Origin: Pseudomonas cavernicola
Lineage (GTDB): Bacteria; Pseudomonadota; Gammaproteobacteria; Pseudomonadales; Pseudomonadaceae
Length of the DNA stretch: 64,000 nt
Direction: 5' to 3'
Assembly (NCBI RefSeq): GCF_003596405.1
Contig: NZ_QYUR01000002.1
Coordinates: 2,124,501-2,188,500, forward strand
In this document: piece after piece, positions 18,194 to 28,049 of the stretch
How the letters are laid out: the number at the start of each line of letters is the position of its first letter
Numbering within the stretch: position 1 is the stretch's first letter
Position numbers and translations under genes: made by a program
Notes under the pieces: model-generated
The model's input: the letters and a program-made list of their open reading frames with translations, nothing else
Databases searched by the model: none
What the model was told of the DNA's origin: nothing

Positions 18194-19231
18194 TCAGGCG
18201 AAGGCAGGGACGACGTGCTTGATAAACAGCTCCAGGGATTTCTTCTTCTCGGCATGCGACAGGCTGTTGTCGCTCCAGAAGCTGAACTCATCGACACCGA
18301 GTTCCTGGTAATGCTTGATCCGCGCGATGACTTGCTCGGGCGTGCCGATCATGACGTTCTTGCGCAGGTTGTTCAGGTCGTACTCGGGACGGTCTTTGAC
18401 CGCCTCCTCGCTGGTCGGCTCGACAAAGCCATTCACCGGAGTCTGCTTGTTGTGGAACCAGCCTTCGAAGGTCCGGTAGAAACGCGAGATGCCCCGCGCC
18501 CCGACTTCCCAATCGCCGCCCTCTTCGTGGACGAAGGTATGCCGCAATACCATCAGTTGCGGGCGTGCCACTTCCGGGTTGTTGGCCAGGGCGCCGTTGA
18601 ACTTGTTGACCAGGTCGAGCACTTCCTCGTCGCCCTTCATCAACGGAGTCACCATCACATTGCAGCCGTTCTTCACCGCGAAGTTGTGCGAGTCTGGATC
18701 GCGCGCGGCAATCCACATCGGCGGCGTGGGTTGCTGCAGCGGCTTCGGCACGCTGGTCGAGGTGGGGAATTTCCACACGTCGCCGTCGTGGGCGTAGTCG
18801 CCCTGCCAGAGCTTCTTCACCACCGGTACCATCTCACGCAGGTGCTGGCCACCGCTCGACGCGGGCATACCGCCGGCCATGCGGTCGAACTCGAACTGGT
18901 AGGCACCGCGGGCCAGCCCGACTTCCATCCGCCCGTTGCTGATCACATCGAGCAAGGCACACTCCCCCGCCACGCGGATCGGATGCCAGAACGGCGCGAT
19001 GATGGTGCCAGCCCCCAGGCGAATGGTCGTGGTCCGCGCCGCCAGGTAAGACAGGATCGGCATCGGGCTCGGCGAGATGGTGTATTCCATCGCGTGGTGC
19101 TCACCGACCCACACGGTACGGAAGCCGCCGGCTTCTGCCATCTGGGTCAGCTCGACCAGATCCGCGAACACTTGCTGATGGCTTACCTGCTCGTCGTAGC
19201 GCTCCATGTGCACGAACAAAGAGAATTTCAT
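18194..19231 (-). CDS. LLM-class (bacterial luciferase-like) flavin-dependent monooxygenase
   Basis: Oxygenase component of 345 residues with the luciferase-like TIM barrel. MKFSLFVHMERYDE forms the first strand, then GFRTVWVGEHHAMEYT, ARTTTIRLGAGTIIAP, WHPIRVAGECALLDVISNGRMEVGLARG (flavin and phosphate region, read in two parts), and the C-terminal GTPEQVIARIKHYQELGVDEF. Such enzymes use reduced FMN from a separate reductase; the flavin reductase at 7347 is the likely partner. GAGGT precedes the ATG at 19231. It is a single-gene unit with its own terminator and operator copy 5 upstream. The substrate is unknown; RutA (pyrimidines) and pyridine-cleaving monooxygenases belong to this superfamily. 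Confidence 0.88.
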   Translation of the reverse strand: MKFSLFVHMERYDEQVSHQQVFADLVELTQMAEAGGFRTVWVGEHHAMEYTISPSPMPILSYLAARTTTIRLGAGTIIAPFWHPIRVAGECALLDVISNGRMEVGLARGAYQFEFDRMAGGMPASSGGQHLREMVPVVKKLWQGDYAHDGDVWKFPTSTSVPKPLQQPTPPMWIAARDPDSHNFAVKNGCNVMVTPLMKGDEEVLDLVNKFNGALANNPEVARPQLMVLRHTFVHEEGGDWEVGARGISRFYRTFEGWFHNKQTPVNGFVEPTSEEAVKDRPEYDLNNLRKNVMIGTPEQVIARIKHYQELGVDEFSFWSDNSLSHAEKKKSLELFIKHVVPAFA

Positions 19232-19364
19232 GACGCTTACCTCGACCTTTGTTGTATTCGGTGATGCCCCTGAGGCAGACCGGAAGATGCCGTGCATACG
19301 TCCGGCATCGGCTTGGATTTCGCTACATCGGCAGACGCCCTCTGCGGGTGAGCGAACACCAAGT

Positions 19365-19378
19365 GATGGTATACCATA
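19365..19378. promoter_or_regulatory. GntR-type operator palindrome, copy 5
   Basis: GATGGTATACCATA, 13 of 14 bases identical to the perfect copies. It lies 133 bp upstream of the luciferase-like monooxygenase (minus) and 88 bp upstream of the decayed LysR gene (plus). Confidence 0.8.
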
Positions 19379-19466
19379 ATACGGAATATCTCAAAACCAT
19401 CTTGATCACCCGACCTATCTCACGCAAAAGGGTAAACTGACGCGCTCTTTCTAGCTGGGATGGCAC

Positions 19467-20318
19467 ATGGATATCGAGCTCGCCCGCACCTTTCTCGAAA
19501 TCGTTCGTTGTGGCAGTTTCATTGCTGCAGCCGGGCTGCTTGCGCGTCACTCAGACAGCCATCACGGCGCGCGTCCAGAACCTCGAGAGCCAGCACAACT
19601 GCAAGCTATTCGTGCGTAATCGTGCTGGGGCCAAACTCACGGCCAACGGCGAGGCCTTCGTCGTTTATGCCAACCAGATGGTGCAGACTTGGGAAGCCGC
19701 TCAGCGTGATCTGCCGCTACTGGATGGCTACCGCAACCTGTTGCACGTCGGCGGTGAAGTCAGCCTGTGCAACCCGCTGATGCTCAGCTGGGTGCGCACA
19801 TTACGCGAGCACATTCCAACCCACGCGATACGCGCGGAAATTGCTGACGGTCAAAGCCTGCTGCGCCAACTCGAGCTCGGGGTGCTGGATGCCGCACTGG
19901 TTTACCAGCCGGCCTACTAGCCAGGTCTACAGGTCGAGCAACTGCTGGAGGAGAAACTGATCCAGATCCGCTTGCCGGCGGAGCCTATATCGACTGGGGC
20001 GAAGGCTTTCGCCGTCAGCATGACGCCGCGCTGCCGGATAAAGCCAAAGCCGCCCTCAGCTTCAACCTGGGGCCGATGGCCCTGCAGTACATCCTCGAAA
20101 GTGGCGGCTCCGGCTATTTCCGCACCCGGGTGGTCCAGAGCTACCTCGACCGCGGGATTCTGGAACGGGAGCCCAAGGCGCCGGAGTTCAGCTATCTCAC
20201 CGACCTGGTCTATTCCCGCGAACGGGACTCGGCGGTTCTGCAGCAGGCCTTCACGCTGTTGCGTGAGGCGGTCAAAGGCGACAGTGACTGGTCGCAACGC
20301 CGGGACCCGCTGATATAG
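19467..20318 (+). pseudogene. LysR family regulator, multiply broken
   Basis: The N terminus MDIELARTFLEIVRCGSF is in one frame. The rest of the HTH (VTQTAITARVQNLESQ) and much of the effector domain (GGEVSLCNPLMLSWVRTLREH) are in a second frame, which ends at a stop at 19918-19920. The C terminus (YILESGGSGYFRTRVVQSYLDRGILE) is in yet another stretch. At least two frameshifts and one stop are needed to explain this, so it is dead. It diverges from the luciferase-like monooxygenase and may once have regulated it. Confidence 0.85.
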
Positions 20319-20331
20319 ACAGTATTGGGAT

Positions 20332-20636
20332 TCAGCCCAAGTGCATGATCAGATCCCGATGCAGGGCTGCAATCAAGTCGGTCTGGGTGACGATCCCCAC
20401 CAGTTCACCCTGCTCAAGCACGGGCAGGCAATGCAGGCCCTGGTCGGACAACAGGGGGATTAGCTCGACCACGTGGGTGCGGCTGTCCACGCAGGTGACC
20501 GGTCTGCTCATCACCTGCTCCAGCTGCACCTCGCCACGCAGCCCCAGACGGCCGAGCAGGTTGCAGCGACCTGAGCGGCGAGTATGGCTGATCAGGTCGA
20601 TCAGGCTGACGATGCCGAATCGCCTTCAGAAAGATG
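20332..20636 (-). pseudogene. C-terminal CBS-domain fragment (HPP-family type)
   Basis: The minus frame reads GIVSLIDLISHTRRSGRCN, GLRGEVQLEQVMSRPVTCVD, GLHCLPVLEQGELVGIVTQTDLI, a CBS pair tail like that of HPP-family membrane proteins. A stop codon lies in frame just upstream of this part, and no N-terminal membrane domain is present. It is a 5'-truncated remnant between two other damaged genes. Confidence 0.6.
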
Positions 20637-20780
20637 TTCCGACGACCTGAAAAATCGGTATTCACTCGGAGCAAAGTGGCATCGGGCTGAGCAGCGATCT
20701 TTCAACAGGCGAGTTTTTCAACGGAATAGGTCTAAGTCAGCCTCTCGTAACGGTTAGTAGTTCGTATACCAGCCAAACGA

Positions 20781-21755
20781 CTATCGTCGCTTAAGCATCT
20801 CCTGAATCTCTTGAGTAGCATCGCGGGTACGCCTGGCGAGGTTCTTCACTTCGTCGGCGACCACCGAGAAGCCACGACCCACCTCCCCCGCACGGGCGGC
20901 TTCGATGGCAGCATTGAGGGCAAGAAGGTTCGTCTGCTCGGCAATACTCTTGATCACTCCAACTACTCGGGCGATCTGCCCGTAGGTGGCCTGAATGGCC
21001 GCCTGCTCGCGCTCACGCGCTGCTTCGGCCTGTTTCTCGTCACTGATATCACGTACTGCACCGATCACCCGCCGCAGCACGCCCTGCTCGTTGCGCAGGC
21101 ATCGCCCACGCTCACGGAACCAGATGTCACCACGGTTCTTGTGCCGCATGCGGTACTCGACAACGTAGGACGAGTGGCTATCGTGGCTGCGCATCAGCTC
21201 ATCGAAATTGCCCATGACCTGCTTGAGATCATCCGGATGGGCAATGCGGTTGTAGCTGTCCCAACCATCCGGAAGCTCCTGGCGGCTGTAGCCGACCAAG
21301 GCGAGGAACTGGTCAGTCCAACGTATTTGACTCTGCGGGTGCTCGGGGTCGCCATTGACTACCAACAGTTCCCAGCAGCCTTCGGTAAGGTTCTGTCGGG
21401 TCAGCGCCCAGACTTGCTCCTCCTGCTCCCACTCGACTAGACGCGCCTGTTGTTGCGCCAACAATTGCTGAGCATGCTCCAGCAATTGGTGCAGGCGTAA
21501 CTGCTCGCGATTGCTGTCGTCCAACTGGCATCCCAACGCAGTCACTTGCTCGGCGTTGCAGCGCTCAACCTGAGCGGCCTGCTCTGCCTCGCGCCGCGTT
21601 AAATGCTGCCCCAGTTGCTCGAATGCCTGACGCAATTGCGGCTGTTTGGACAGGATGGTGACGGAGCCCAGATCCACTGGCTGTCCGCCCAGCAGCGCGC
21701 CAATCAACGCTGACAGTTCAGTCGCCAGTTTCGTGTTTGCATTGGAAAACCACAT
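20781..21755 (-). CDS. PAS-domain methyl-accepting chemotaxis protein (short form)
   Basis: A 324-residue cytoplasmic sensor without membrane segments. The N-terminal coiled coil is rich in Gln and Leu. A PAS fold (about 125-250) has [31 protein letters not shown] and the PAC end [15 protein letters not shown], read in parts. The signalling tip [26 protein letters not shown] closes it. It stops soon after the tip at EIQEMLKRR, so the return helix is short, either a real short receptor or a 3' truncation. AGGAG precedes the ATG at 21755. It would sense a redox or small-molecule signal through PAS. Confidence 0.75.
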   Translation of the reverse strand: MWFSNANTKLATELSALIGALLGGQPVDLGSVTILSKQPQLRQAFEQLGQHLTRREAEQAAQVERCNAEQVTALGCQLDDSNREQLRLHQLLEHAQQLLAQQQARLVEWEQEEQVWALTRQNLTEGCWELLVVNGDPEHPQSQIRWTDQFLALVGYSRQELPDGWDSYNRIAHPDDLKQVMGNFDELMRSHDSHSSYVVEYRMRHKNRGDIWFRERGRCLRNEQGVLRRVIGAVRDISDEKQAEAAREREQAAIQATYGQIARVVGVIKSIAEQTNLLALNAAIEAARAGEVGRGFSVVADEVKNLARRTRDATQEIQEMLKRR

Positions 21756-21802
21756 GGCGCTCACTCCTGGGTGCGCTACCCGCCGGCAGCGCACCGAGAC
21801 AC

Positions 21803-22534
21803 TTAGAAGGATTTGCTGACGCCAGCCACCACGGTGGCCGAGCAGACATCGTCGAAGCCCATGTAGTTGGCGCATTCGGCCTGGGACAGGTCGGTGTCGA
21901 TATAACTCAGCGACCAGTTCAGGGCGAAGACCTCCTTGCTCAGCTTGACCTCCCATTCGTGGTAGCTGTCGCGACTGCTGCCGCTGCTGGAAATCCACAC
22001 CGGGTCCTTGTAGTCAGCCAGGCCGTAGCGCAGGTCCAGGCCGACCGCGTAGGGCAGCACGGTGCCGTAGCCGACATAGCTGTAGAGCATGCTCTGGTCG
22101 CCAGCGATATCGTCGGAGTAGTAGCCGCCCAGGCGTGCGCCGTAGAGGTTGAGCTCGGCGAAGTACTCGCTGTAGTTGAGATCGCTCTGCTTGGGATAGG
22201 TGTACTTGTAGTAGGCGACATCCAGGGCGATATCGTCGGTCGCCTGCCAGTAGTAGCCGGCGTAGTAGTCCAGCTCCTGACGGGTCTTGCTGTCGAAGCC
22301 GAAGTCGACGTTGGAACTCCACGCCCCGGCATACAGGCCGCTGGAATGCAGCAGCGTCGCCGAGCCCTGCACGGCCGGATCGCCCTGGGTCTGCGAAATG
22401 CCGCGCGAACGGTAGTCGCTGAGCAGGCCGGCCTCCAGCGCCAGACTGAAATCATCGTTGAGGGTGATGGCCTGGGTCAGTGTCCAGGGGGCCAGAACGA
22501 TGCTGGCCAAGCCGAGCGTCATCATGCGTTTCAT
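21803..22534 (-). CDS. TorF family putative porin
   Basis: Outer-membrane protein of 243 residues. A signal peptide ([22 protein letters not shown]) leads into alternating beta-strands. [20 protein letters not shown] near the start and the terminal aromatic Phe (VAGVSKSF) are typical of the TorF/Gcw_chp family of small beta-barrels of unknown substrate. It is 47 bp downstream of the PAS chemoreceptor start on the same strand. Confidence 0.85.
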   Translation of the reverse strand: MKRMMTLGLASIVLAPWTLTQAITLNDDFSLALEAGLLSDYRSRGISQTQGDPAVQGSATLLHSSGLYAGAWSSNVDFGFDSKTRQELDYYAGYYWQATDDIALDVAYYKYTYPKQSDLNYSEYFAELNLYGARLGGYYSDDIAGDQSMLYSYVGYGTVLPYAVGLDLRYGLADYKDPVWISSSGSSRDSYHEWEVKLSKEVFALNWSLSYIDTDLSQAECANYMGFDDVCSATVVAGVSKSF

Positions 22535-22758
22535 CGGTGTCTCCGTTGTTGTTGTAGTGGATTGCTTGCGCCCGGCGCGGCGTCGTATCCCCCGTGCCGC
22601 GCCAGGTTTTCTCCCTCTGGGGAACGGTGGCCGCCGGCAAGCGCGCGGCCGCGGGTAGCGACCCGCGATGTGGGTCGGGCCGAAATTGCTTGGACTGACA
22701 GCGGGCGGCTGAGCCGCCGGGATTCAGTGCGACGCGAGTGGGGGCGTGGCGGGCGAGT

Positions 22759-23655
22759 TCATAGCCAGCGGCTGTCGCGGGTGAAGCCGATCGCCAGCCA
22801 GCGGTTGGGCCCCTCGCTACCGATGGCGCTGGCGATCTCGGCGCGAACGCCGTCCAGTTCGTTGACCGGCCAGTGGTTCATCGCCGCCGGCAGGAGGATA
22901 TGGATCTCGACGAACAGGCCGCGGCCGACCTGGCTGACGCATTGGGAAAAGTCCTCGAAGCCGTAGCGCTGGCTCATCCGCGCCATCAGCCCGGCGATCT
23001 CGCCATCCAGTGCGGGCGGGGTGATGCGCAGGATCTGTTGGACCGCCTTGCACACTGTGCGGCAGGGCGCCGGAATCAGTACCAGGGTCAGCAGTGCCAG
23101 GATCAGCGGATCGATATAGGGCGTCAGCGCCGCATATTCGCTGCCCTGCAGCAGGTAGCCGATGCTGAAGGCGAGCAGCAGTGCCAGGCTGATGACGGTA
23201 GACATCAGCCAGCTGTGCAGATCCATCTGGATCAGGGCGGAGCGCAGGCGGCGATTGCAACGGCGCAGGTAGCCGTACATCAGCCCGGCGCCGAGCGCAG
23301 TCAGCAGCGCATAGACAATCGCATCGTCAAAGGCCAGCTCCTGTCCGCCCCGGATCAGGCCGTCGATCGAGTTGACCAGGGCGTAGACACAGAGGATCAC
23401 CAGCACGCTGCCATAGAGTGCCAGCACCATCGGCTCGATATGCCAGTAACCCTGCTGGAAGCGCCGCCCGGGCTGTTTTACCAGCAGGCGGGACACCAGC
23501 AGGGCAAGCCCTGCCATGCACGAGTCGATGGCGTTGAACAGGCCGTCGAAGACGATAGATTGCGAACCGGCGTAGAGGCCGAAGGCGATACCGGTGCTGG
23601 CCAGCAGCACGGTGGCCACGATCGTCACCTGCAAGGCCCGCTGTTCAGTGGCCAT
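22759..23655 (-). CDS. Cation diffusion facilitator family transporter
   Basis: A 298-residue inner-membrane protein with about five to six membrane segments, then a C-terminal cytoplasmic domain. GLYAGSQSIVFDGLFNAIDS in the second segment matches the CDF signature, with Asp residues at the metal site. RFQQGYWHIEPM is the usual post-TM loop and MDLHSWLMSTVISL the second metal-site helix. Family members export divalent metals; the metal here is unknown. The gene is not obviously part of the neighbouring catabolic clusters. Confidence 0.82.
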   Translation of the reverse strand: MATEQRALQVTIVATVLLASTGIAFGLYAGSQSIVFDGLFNAIDSCMAGLALLVSRLLVKQPGRRFQQGYWHIEPMVLALYGSVLVILCVYALVNSIDGLIRGGQELAFDDAIVYALLTALGAGLMYGYLRRCNRRLRSALIQMDLHSWLMSTVISLALLLAFSIGYLLQGSEYAALTPYIDPLILALLTLVLIPAPCRTVCKAVQQILRITPPALDGEIAGLMARMSQRYGFEDFSQCVSQVGRGLFVEIHILLPAAMNHWPVNELDGVRAEIASAIGSEGPNRWLAIGFTRDSRWL

Positions 23656-23701
23656 TTTCTACTTGCTCCTGTTGCGGGTTGTGCACACGGCCGCAGGCCG
23701 G

Positions 23702-24664
23702 TTACAGGTCGAGGGTCAGGGTCGGGGTCAGGGCGCGGGAAACGCAGAGCATCATCACGTTGCCGCGCGCCCGCTCGCCTTCGGTCAACAGCGAGTCGCG
23801 GTGATCCGGTATGCCGTCCAGCACCCGCGTCTCGCACATGCCGCAGATACCCTGCTCGCAGGATGAGGCGACCTCGTGCCCGGCGGCGCGCAGGGCGGCC
23901 ATGATCGAGCAGTCGTTGGGCACCTCTACTTCCCTGCCGCTGCGCGCCAGGATCACCTTCAGGGTTTCCCCCGTCGCCGCTCCGGGCGCCGGTGCCTCCG
24001 GGGCGAAACGCTCCAGGTGCAGACGCTCGCTCAGGCCGGCTTCGGCGAAGCGCGCGCTCAAGGCATCGAGCAGCGGCGCCGGGCCGCAACTGTAGACCTG
24101 CTGCCCCGCGGCAGCGGCGGCCAACACCGCGTCAAGATCGAGCAGGCCGACCTCGTCGGCCGGGAGGATTTCCACCCGGCCACCGCCCAGTGCTTGTAGC
24201 TCCTCGATAAAGGCCATGGAGCGCCGCGAGCGGCCGCCGTACAGCAGCTGCCAGTCGGCGCCGGCACGCTGTGCCGCCCGGGCCATGGCCAGGATCGGAG
24301 TGATGCCGATGCCGCCGGCGACGAACAGGTAAGGCCCGTCGGCCTGCAGGCTGAAGGCATTGCGCGGGCCGCGGATGGCCAGCTTCTGGCCGACGCGCAG
24401 GCTGCCATGCACTTCCTGCGAGCCGCCACGGCCCTTGCTTTCCAGCAGCACGCCGATGCTCAGGCGCTGGCGATCCAACGGATCGCCACACAGCGAGTAC
24501 TGGCGCACCAGGCCGGAGGGCAGCAGCAGGTCGATATGCGCGCCCGGCGTCCATTCCGGCAGCGACGCGCGGTCGGTGGCCTGCAGCTCGAGGGAGATCA
24601 CGCCTTCGGCTTCCAGCCGCTTGCTAGTGATCTGTACCTCGAACTGCGCAGTTAAGGCGCTCAC
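23702..24664 (-). CDS. Oxygenase reductase, phthalate dioxygenase reductase/VanB class
   Basis: A 320-residue electron-transfer flavoprotein. The flavin domain has RQYSLCGD, the NAD(P)H domain GGIGITPILAMA, and the C-terminal plant-type 2Fe-2S domain CEQGICGMCETRVLDGIPDHRD plus a later Cys in MMLCVSRA. It passes electrons from NAD(P)H to the Rieske oxygenase whose stop overlaps its start by four bases (ATGA). Confidence 0.92.
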   Translation of the reverse strand: MSALTAQFEVQITSKRLEAEGVISLELQATDRASLPEWTPGAHIDLLLPSGLVRQYSLCGDPLDRQRLSIGVLLESKGRGGSQEVHGSLRVGQKLAIRGPRNAFSLQADGPYLFVAGGIGITPILAMARAAQRAGADWQLLYGGRSRRSMAFIEELQALGGGRVEILPADEVGLLDLDAVLAAAAAGQQVYSCGPAPLLDALSARFAEAGLSERLHLERFAPEAPAPGAATGETLKVILARSGREVEVPNDCSIMAALRAAGHEVASSCEQGICGMCETRVLDGIPDHRDSLLTEGERARGNVMMLCVSRALTPTLTLDL

Positions 24665-25692
24665 GACGACGCCCTCTGCTCGTCAACCAGGCGTACCGGC
24701 AGCTGGTGGGCGCGCTCGATGAACTCGCGGAAGGCACGGCGGTAGTTGAGGGTGTAGAGGTCGGAAGGCACCGAGTGCTCGACGACCGTCGCGTCCCAGT
24801 CGATCTCGCGCGGGGTGATGGTGGCGGCCACCGGCAGATCCTCGAGATAGAGCAGTTCTTCGACACGCAGGCATTCCTGCAGGTCGCCGCCCTTGTAGTC
24901 GCGGTCGTTGGCCACGGCCCAGAAGATCTTCACGTGGTCGTAGGCTTCCGGGCAGGGGAAGCCGGCCACCACGCGCTTGCCCAGGCGCTCGTAGTCGTAG
25001 GTGATGGCGACCAGGCCCGGCGCGACTATGTGGTAGCCCATCATGCAGTCGCCGTCGCTGGCCCACTCGCCCCCGCAGGACTGCAGCGGCCGGTCCATCC
25101 AGATGTCCAGGCCCTCGCGGCGCACGTTCAACGGTTCAACGACCGGGTTCACATGGCCCATCATGCCGCGATGGATGTAAGCGAAGTGCGCCACGTCACC
25201 GAAGTTTTCGATGGCCACCGCCACGCCCGTGGGGGAATCCAGCGGCTCGGCGGCCAGCCACTTCAGGTTCAGCTCGCGCCATTCGGCCAGGTCATACAGC
25301 TCGAACAGCGGCTCTTCCAGGGCCGTCCAGACATGCCCGTAACGCTCCTTGCAGGCGTAGGTGCGGATGGCTGCGCCTGGGGGGATCTTGCATTGATCTT
25401 CAAGCGACGGCACGCGGCTACACTTGCCGGTCTGCGCGGAGAACTGCCAGGCATGGTAGGGACAGGCGATGTTTTCGCCGTGTACTTCACCCAGGGACAG
25501 GTCGGCGCCCCGGTGCGGGCAGCGCGCCGCCTGCACCACGGCCTGACCGGACTCGGTGCGGTACACCACCAGCTTCTCGCCGAGCAGGGTGGCGGACTGC
25601 GGCTTGTCCAGGTCCATCGAGCGGGCGACCGGGAACCATTGGCGGCGCATGGCCTGTTCAGCGCGCTGGCGCTGGGTAACTTGAGTAGTCAT
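24661..25692 (-). CDS. Rieske non-haem iron oxygenase, terminal component (VanA-like class)
   Basis: A 343-residue oxygenase. Rieske ligands are Cys58, His60, Cys77 and His80 (CPHRG and CPYHAW). The mononuclear iron site is in ENFGDVAHFAYIHRG, with Asp166, His169 and His174. It forms a two-gene oxygenase with the reductase at 23702. Downstream and upstream neighbours are an SDR, a VOC protein, a C45 hydrolase, a deacetylase-like enzyme and an APC permease, which points to demethylation or hydroxylation of an amine- or amide-containing compound. The true substrate is not known. Confidence 0.9.
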   Translation of the reverse strand: MTTQVTQRQRAEQAMRRQWFPVARSMDLDKPQSATLLGEKLVVYRTESGQAVVQAARCPHRGADLSLGEVHGENIACPYHAWQFSAQTGKCSRVPSLEDQCKIPPGAAIRTYACKERYGHVWTALEEPLFELYDLAEWRELNLKWLAAEPLDSPTGVAVAIENFGDVAHFAYIHRGMMGHVNPVVEPLNVRREGLDIWMDRPLQSCGGEWASDGDCMMGYHIVAPGLVAITYDYERLGKRVVAGFPCPEAYDHVKIFWAVANDRDYKGGDLQECLRVEELLYLEDLPVAATITPREIDWDATVVEHSVPSDLYTLNYRRAFREFIERAHQLPVRLVDEQRASS

Positions 25693-25721
25693 GGCATTTC
25701 CTCACAGGTTTTCTTGTTGTC

Positions 25722-26534
25722 TTAGATGCCGACCAGCAGCGCGCCGCCATTGACGGGGATGGCCTGGCCGGCGATGAACGCGGCCTCGTCGGAGGCGAGG
25801 AAGGCGACGGCCGCGGCGATCTCCTCCGGGTGCACCAGGCGGCCCAGGGGGATGTTGGCTTTCTCGGGCTCGATGTACTCGTCCGGCACCATGCGGGTGA
25901 GGATGGCGCCGGGGGTGATGGCGTTGACCAGGATGCCCTCGCCGACGAACTCCTTGGCCAGGGTCTTCATCAGGCCGAGCTGCGCCGCCTTGCTGACCAT
26001 GTAGCCGTAGGAATGGCCGTCCGGCACCTGGCCCCACTGCGAGTTGATGAAGATCACCCGCGGCGCGCGGCTCTGGCGCAGGTGCGGCAGGGCCGCGCGG
26101 GTCAGGTACAGCGGCGCGTGCACGTTGATCGCCAGCAGGCGGTCGAAGTTGGCGTCGTCGGTCTGCTCCAGGCCGGTCATCGAATAGATCAGCCCGGCGT
26201 TGTGCACCAGGATGTCGAGGCCGCCCAGCTGCTCGGCGACGTGCGCCACGCAGCGCTCGGCCAGCGTGCGGTCGGTGATGTCGGCGGCCAGGGCGATGGC
26301 GCGGCCACCGGCCTCGGCGATTTCCGCGGCGGTGGCGCGGGCGACGTCCTCATCGATATCGACGATCGCCACCGCCGCGCCACGGGCCGCCAGCAGGCGT
26401 GCATGGGCACGGCCGGCGCCGCGGCCGGCACCGGTGATCAGGGCGACCCGGCCGCTCAGCTTCTGCGCCTCGGGCGACAGGCTCAGCACCGACTCGGGAG
26501 CCTGGCAGGCCAGGCTCTTCTGGGAATTGGGCAT
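25722..26534 (-). CDS. Short-chain dehydrogenase/reductase
   Basis: A 270-residue NAD(P)-dependent SDR. The cofactor motif is TGAGRGAGRAHA near residue 35, followed by NAG in LVHNAGLIYS. The catalytic Ser lies in FINSQWG and the Tyr/Lys pair in YGYMVSKAA. VDIDED after the second strand suggests NAD preference. It lies 29 bp upstream of the Rieske gene on the same strand and would oxidise or reduce an alcohol/ketone in the same pathway. Confidence 0.88.
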   Translation of the reverse strand: MPNSQKSLACQAPESVLSLSPEAQKLSGRVALITGAGRGAGRAHARLLAARGAAVAIVDIDEDVARATAAEIAEAGGRAIALAADITDRTLAERCVAHVAEQLGGLDILVHNAGLIYSMTGLEQTDDANFDRLLAINVHAPLYLTRAALPHLRQSRAPRVIFINSQWGQVPDGHSYGYMVSKAAQLGLMKTLAKEFVGEGILVNAITPGAILTRMVPDEYIEPEKANIPLGRLVHPEEIAAAVAFLASDEAAFIAGQAIPVNGGALLVGI

Positions 26535-26549
26535 GGTTGTGCTCCTGAC

Positions 26550-26966
26550 TCAGACGGTCTTGTGCGGCTCGGTGACGTAGAACATGTTGCCGTCCGGGTC
26601 GAACATCGGGCGGTAGCGGTAGTGGGTGCCGTTGGGGTGCTGCCACTCGATGGGTTCGGCGGTGACCCACTCGACCTTGCCGTCGAGGTAGGCGATGGCT
26701 TCGTCGAGGTTCTCCACCTCGAAGGCGAAGGAGTCGAAGCCCGGCTTGTCTTCCAGGTTCACCGCGGTGCGCCGCGCCACCGGGGAGTCGTTCTCGGTGT
26801 GGAACAGGTACAGGGTGACGTTGCCCATTTCGATGGCGGCCCAGCGCTCCTCGGCCTCGTAGGGCAGGAAGAAGCCCAGGCCGAGGGTGCCGTGGTAGAA
26901 GTCCACCAGGCGCTGCACGTTGTGGGTGAGGATATCCATGTTGTCGAGGCGTTTGAGTTTGAGCAT
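26550..26966 (-). CDS. VOC superfamily (glyoxalase/dioxygenase-like) protein
   Basis: A 138-residue two-module betaalphabetabetabeta protein: DNMDILTHNVQRLVDFYHGTLGLGF begins the first module and GFDSFAFEVENLDEA with FDPDGNMFYVTEP the second. A His near the start of module one and Glu in YVTEP are candidate metal ligands, as in extradiol dioxygenases, glyoxalases and isomerases. It is 15 bp before the SDR gene in the same operon. Confidence 0.82.
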   Translation of the reverse strand: MLKLKRLDNMDILTHNVQRLVDFYHGTLGLGFFLPYEAEERWAAIEMGNVTLYLFHTENDSPVARRTAVNLEDKPGFDSFAFEVENLDEAIAYLDGKVEWVTAEPIEWQHPNGTHYRYRPMFDPDGNMFYVTEPHKTV

Positions 26967-26996
26967 GGGAATGGCTCCGCTTTTGTTGTCGTTGAG

Positions 26997-28049
26997 TTAG
27001 AGGTGGCGGCAGGAGCCGCCCGCCAGGGCCTGCAGGGTGCCGCCGAGCACGTCGAGGGTGATGCTGGCCAGGGTGGCGTATTGACCGGTCTCGGGCTGAC
27101 CGGGAGCCGGGTGACAGCAGACCGCGCCGGTGCTGCCCAGGTGGCTGTTCAGCGCCGTGAGCAGGTCCAGCGCGCTGAGGTCAGGCTGGTTGCTCAGGCG
27201 GCGCACCAGCAGGTCATGCCGGATCAAGGTGTCCGGGTAGGCGCGCGGCTCGGTGTCGAAGGCACTGGCCGGGGCCGAGAGGAAATGGTTGGTGTGCACC
27301 AGCAGGCCGTCGGCCGCCGGGAACACCAGGCCCGGACCGCCCGGATGGATCTCCACCGACACCGCGCAGCTGGAATGGTCCACGGCGGCGATCAGGGTCA
27401 GCGAACTGGAGGCGGAAACCTCGGTGCTGTTGCACAGTTGCAGGGCCTGGTTGATGTCCGAGCAGCTGTCGAGGATCCAGCGCGACAGCACATGCACCGG
27501 CACGCCGATATCGCCGCCGTCGCGTTCGTGGTGAAGGATGTTGAAGTGCACACCCAGGCCACGGTTGTTGACCCCGGGCTTGCCGACGATGCCGTACTCG
27601 GTGACGGTGGTGGTCAGACGGCCGTCGGCGTGGGGAATCTCCCACACCAGCCACTGCTCGGCGAACTCGCTGTACCAGTCCCAGGTCTGCGCCGTCACCG
27701 GCGCGCCCCAGGGGTCGACCTTGACCACGGTGGAGCACTCGCCGCGCAGCGGTGCACCGAGGGCGGCGAGGATCTCGGTGCGCGCATTGATGGCACCGAT
27801 GTAGTCGGCCTCGACGCCCGCGCCCTCGGCCATGCCAAGGATTTCCTGGTGCAGCGATGGCGCAAAGGCCTCGATGCGGGCTAGGGCCTGGGCGCCCATG
27901 GCGCGCAGATCGAAAGGCCTTGAGGCAACGCGGTCGAACAGCCCCTGGTAAGCCGCCACCGTGGCGCGGATCTTGGTGGCGAAGGTCTCGCCGAATTCGC
28001 GACCGCGGGCGGTCGGCTCGCAGACCGTGGAACGGAATACCTGGCTCAT
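26997..28049 (-). CDS. C45 family autoproteolytic acyltransferase/hydrolase
   Basis: A 350-residue Ntn-type hydrolase related to isopenicillin-N acyltransferase. The predicted self-cleavage nucleophile is Cys105 in RGECSTVV, preceded by INARTEI and followed by AQTWDWY, the family pattern. Such enzymes hydrolyse or transfer acyl groups on amides after cutting themselves before the Cys. Its ATG overlaps the stop of the deacetylase-like gene by four bases. It would cleave an N-acyl bond in the cluster substrate. Confidence 0.82.
   Translation of the reverse strand: MSQVFRSTVCEPTARGREFGETFATKIRATVAAYQGLFDRVASRPFDLRAMGAQALARIEAFAPSLHQEILGMAEGAGVEADYIGAINARTEILAALGAPLRGECSTVVKVDPWGAPVTAQTWDWYSEFAEQWLVWEIPHADGRLTTTVTEYGIVGKPGVNNRGLGVHFNILHHERDGGDIGVPVHVLSRWILDSCSDINQALQLCNSTEVSASSSLTLIAAVDHSSCAVSVEIHPGGPGLVFPAADGLLVHTNHFLSAPASAFDTEPRAYPDTLIRHDLLVRRLSNQPDLSALDLLTALNSHLGSTGAVCCHPAPGQPETGQYATLASITLDVLGGTLQALAGGSCRHL

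Noticed and set aside
25830..27884. Very long open frame on the plus strand (over 680 codons)
   Set aside because: It lies opposite SDR, VOC and C45 genes with clear catalytic motifs and has a low-complexity composition of His, Gln, Val and Gly typical of the antisense of high-G+C genes.
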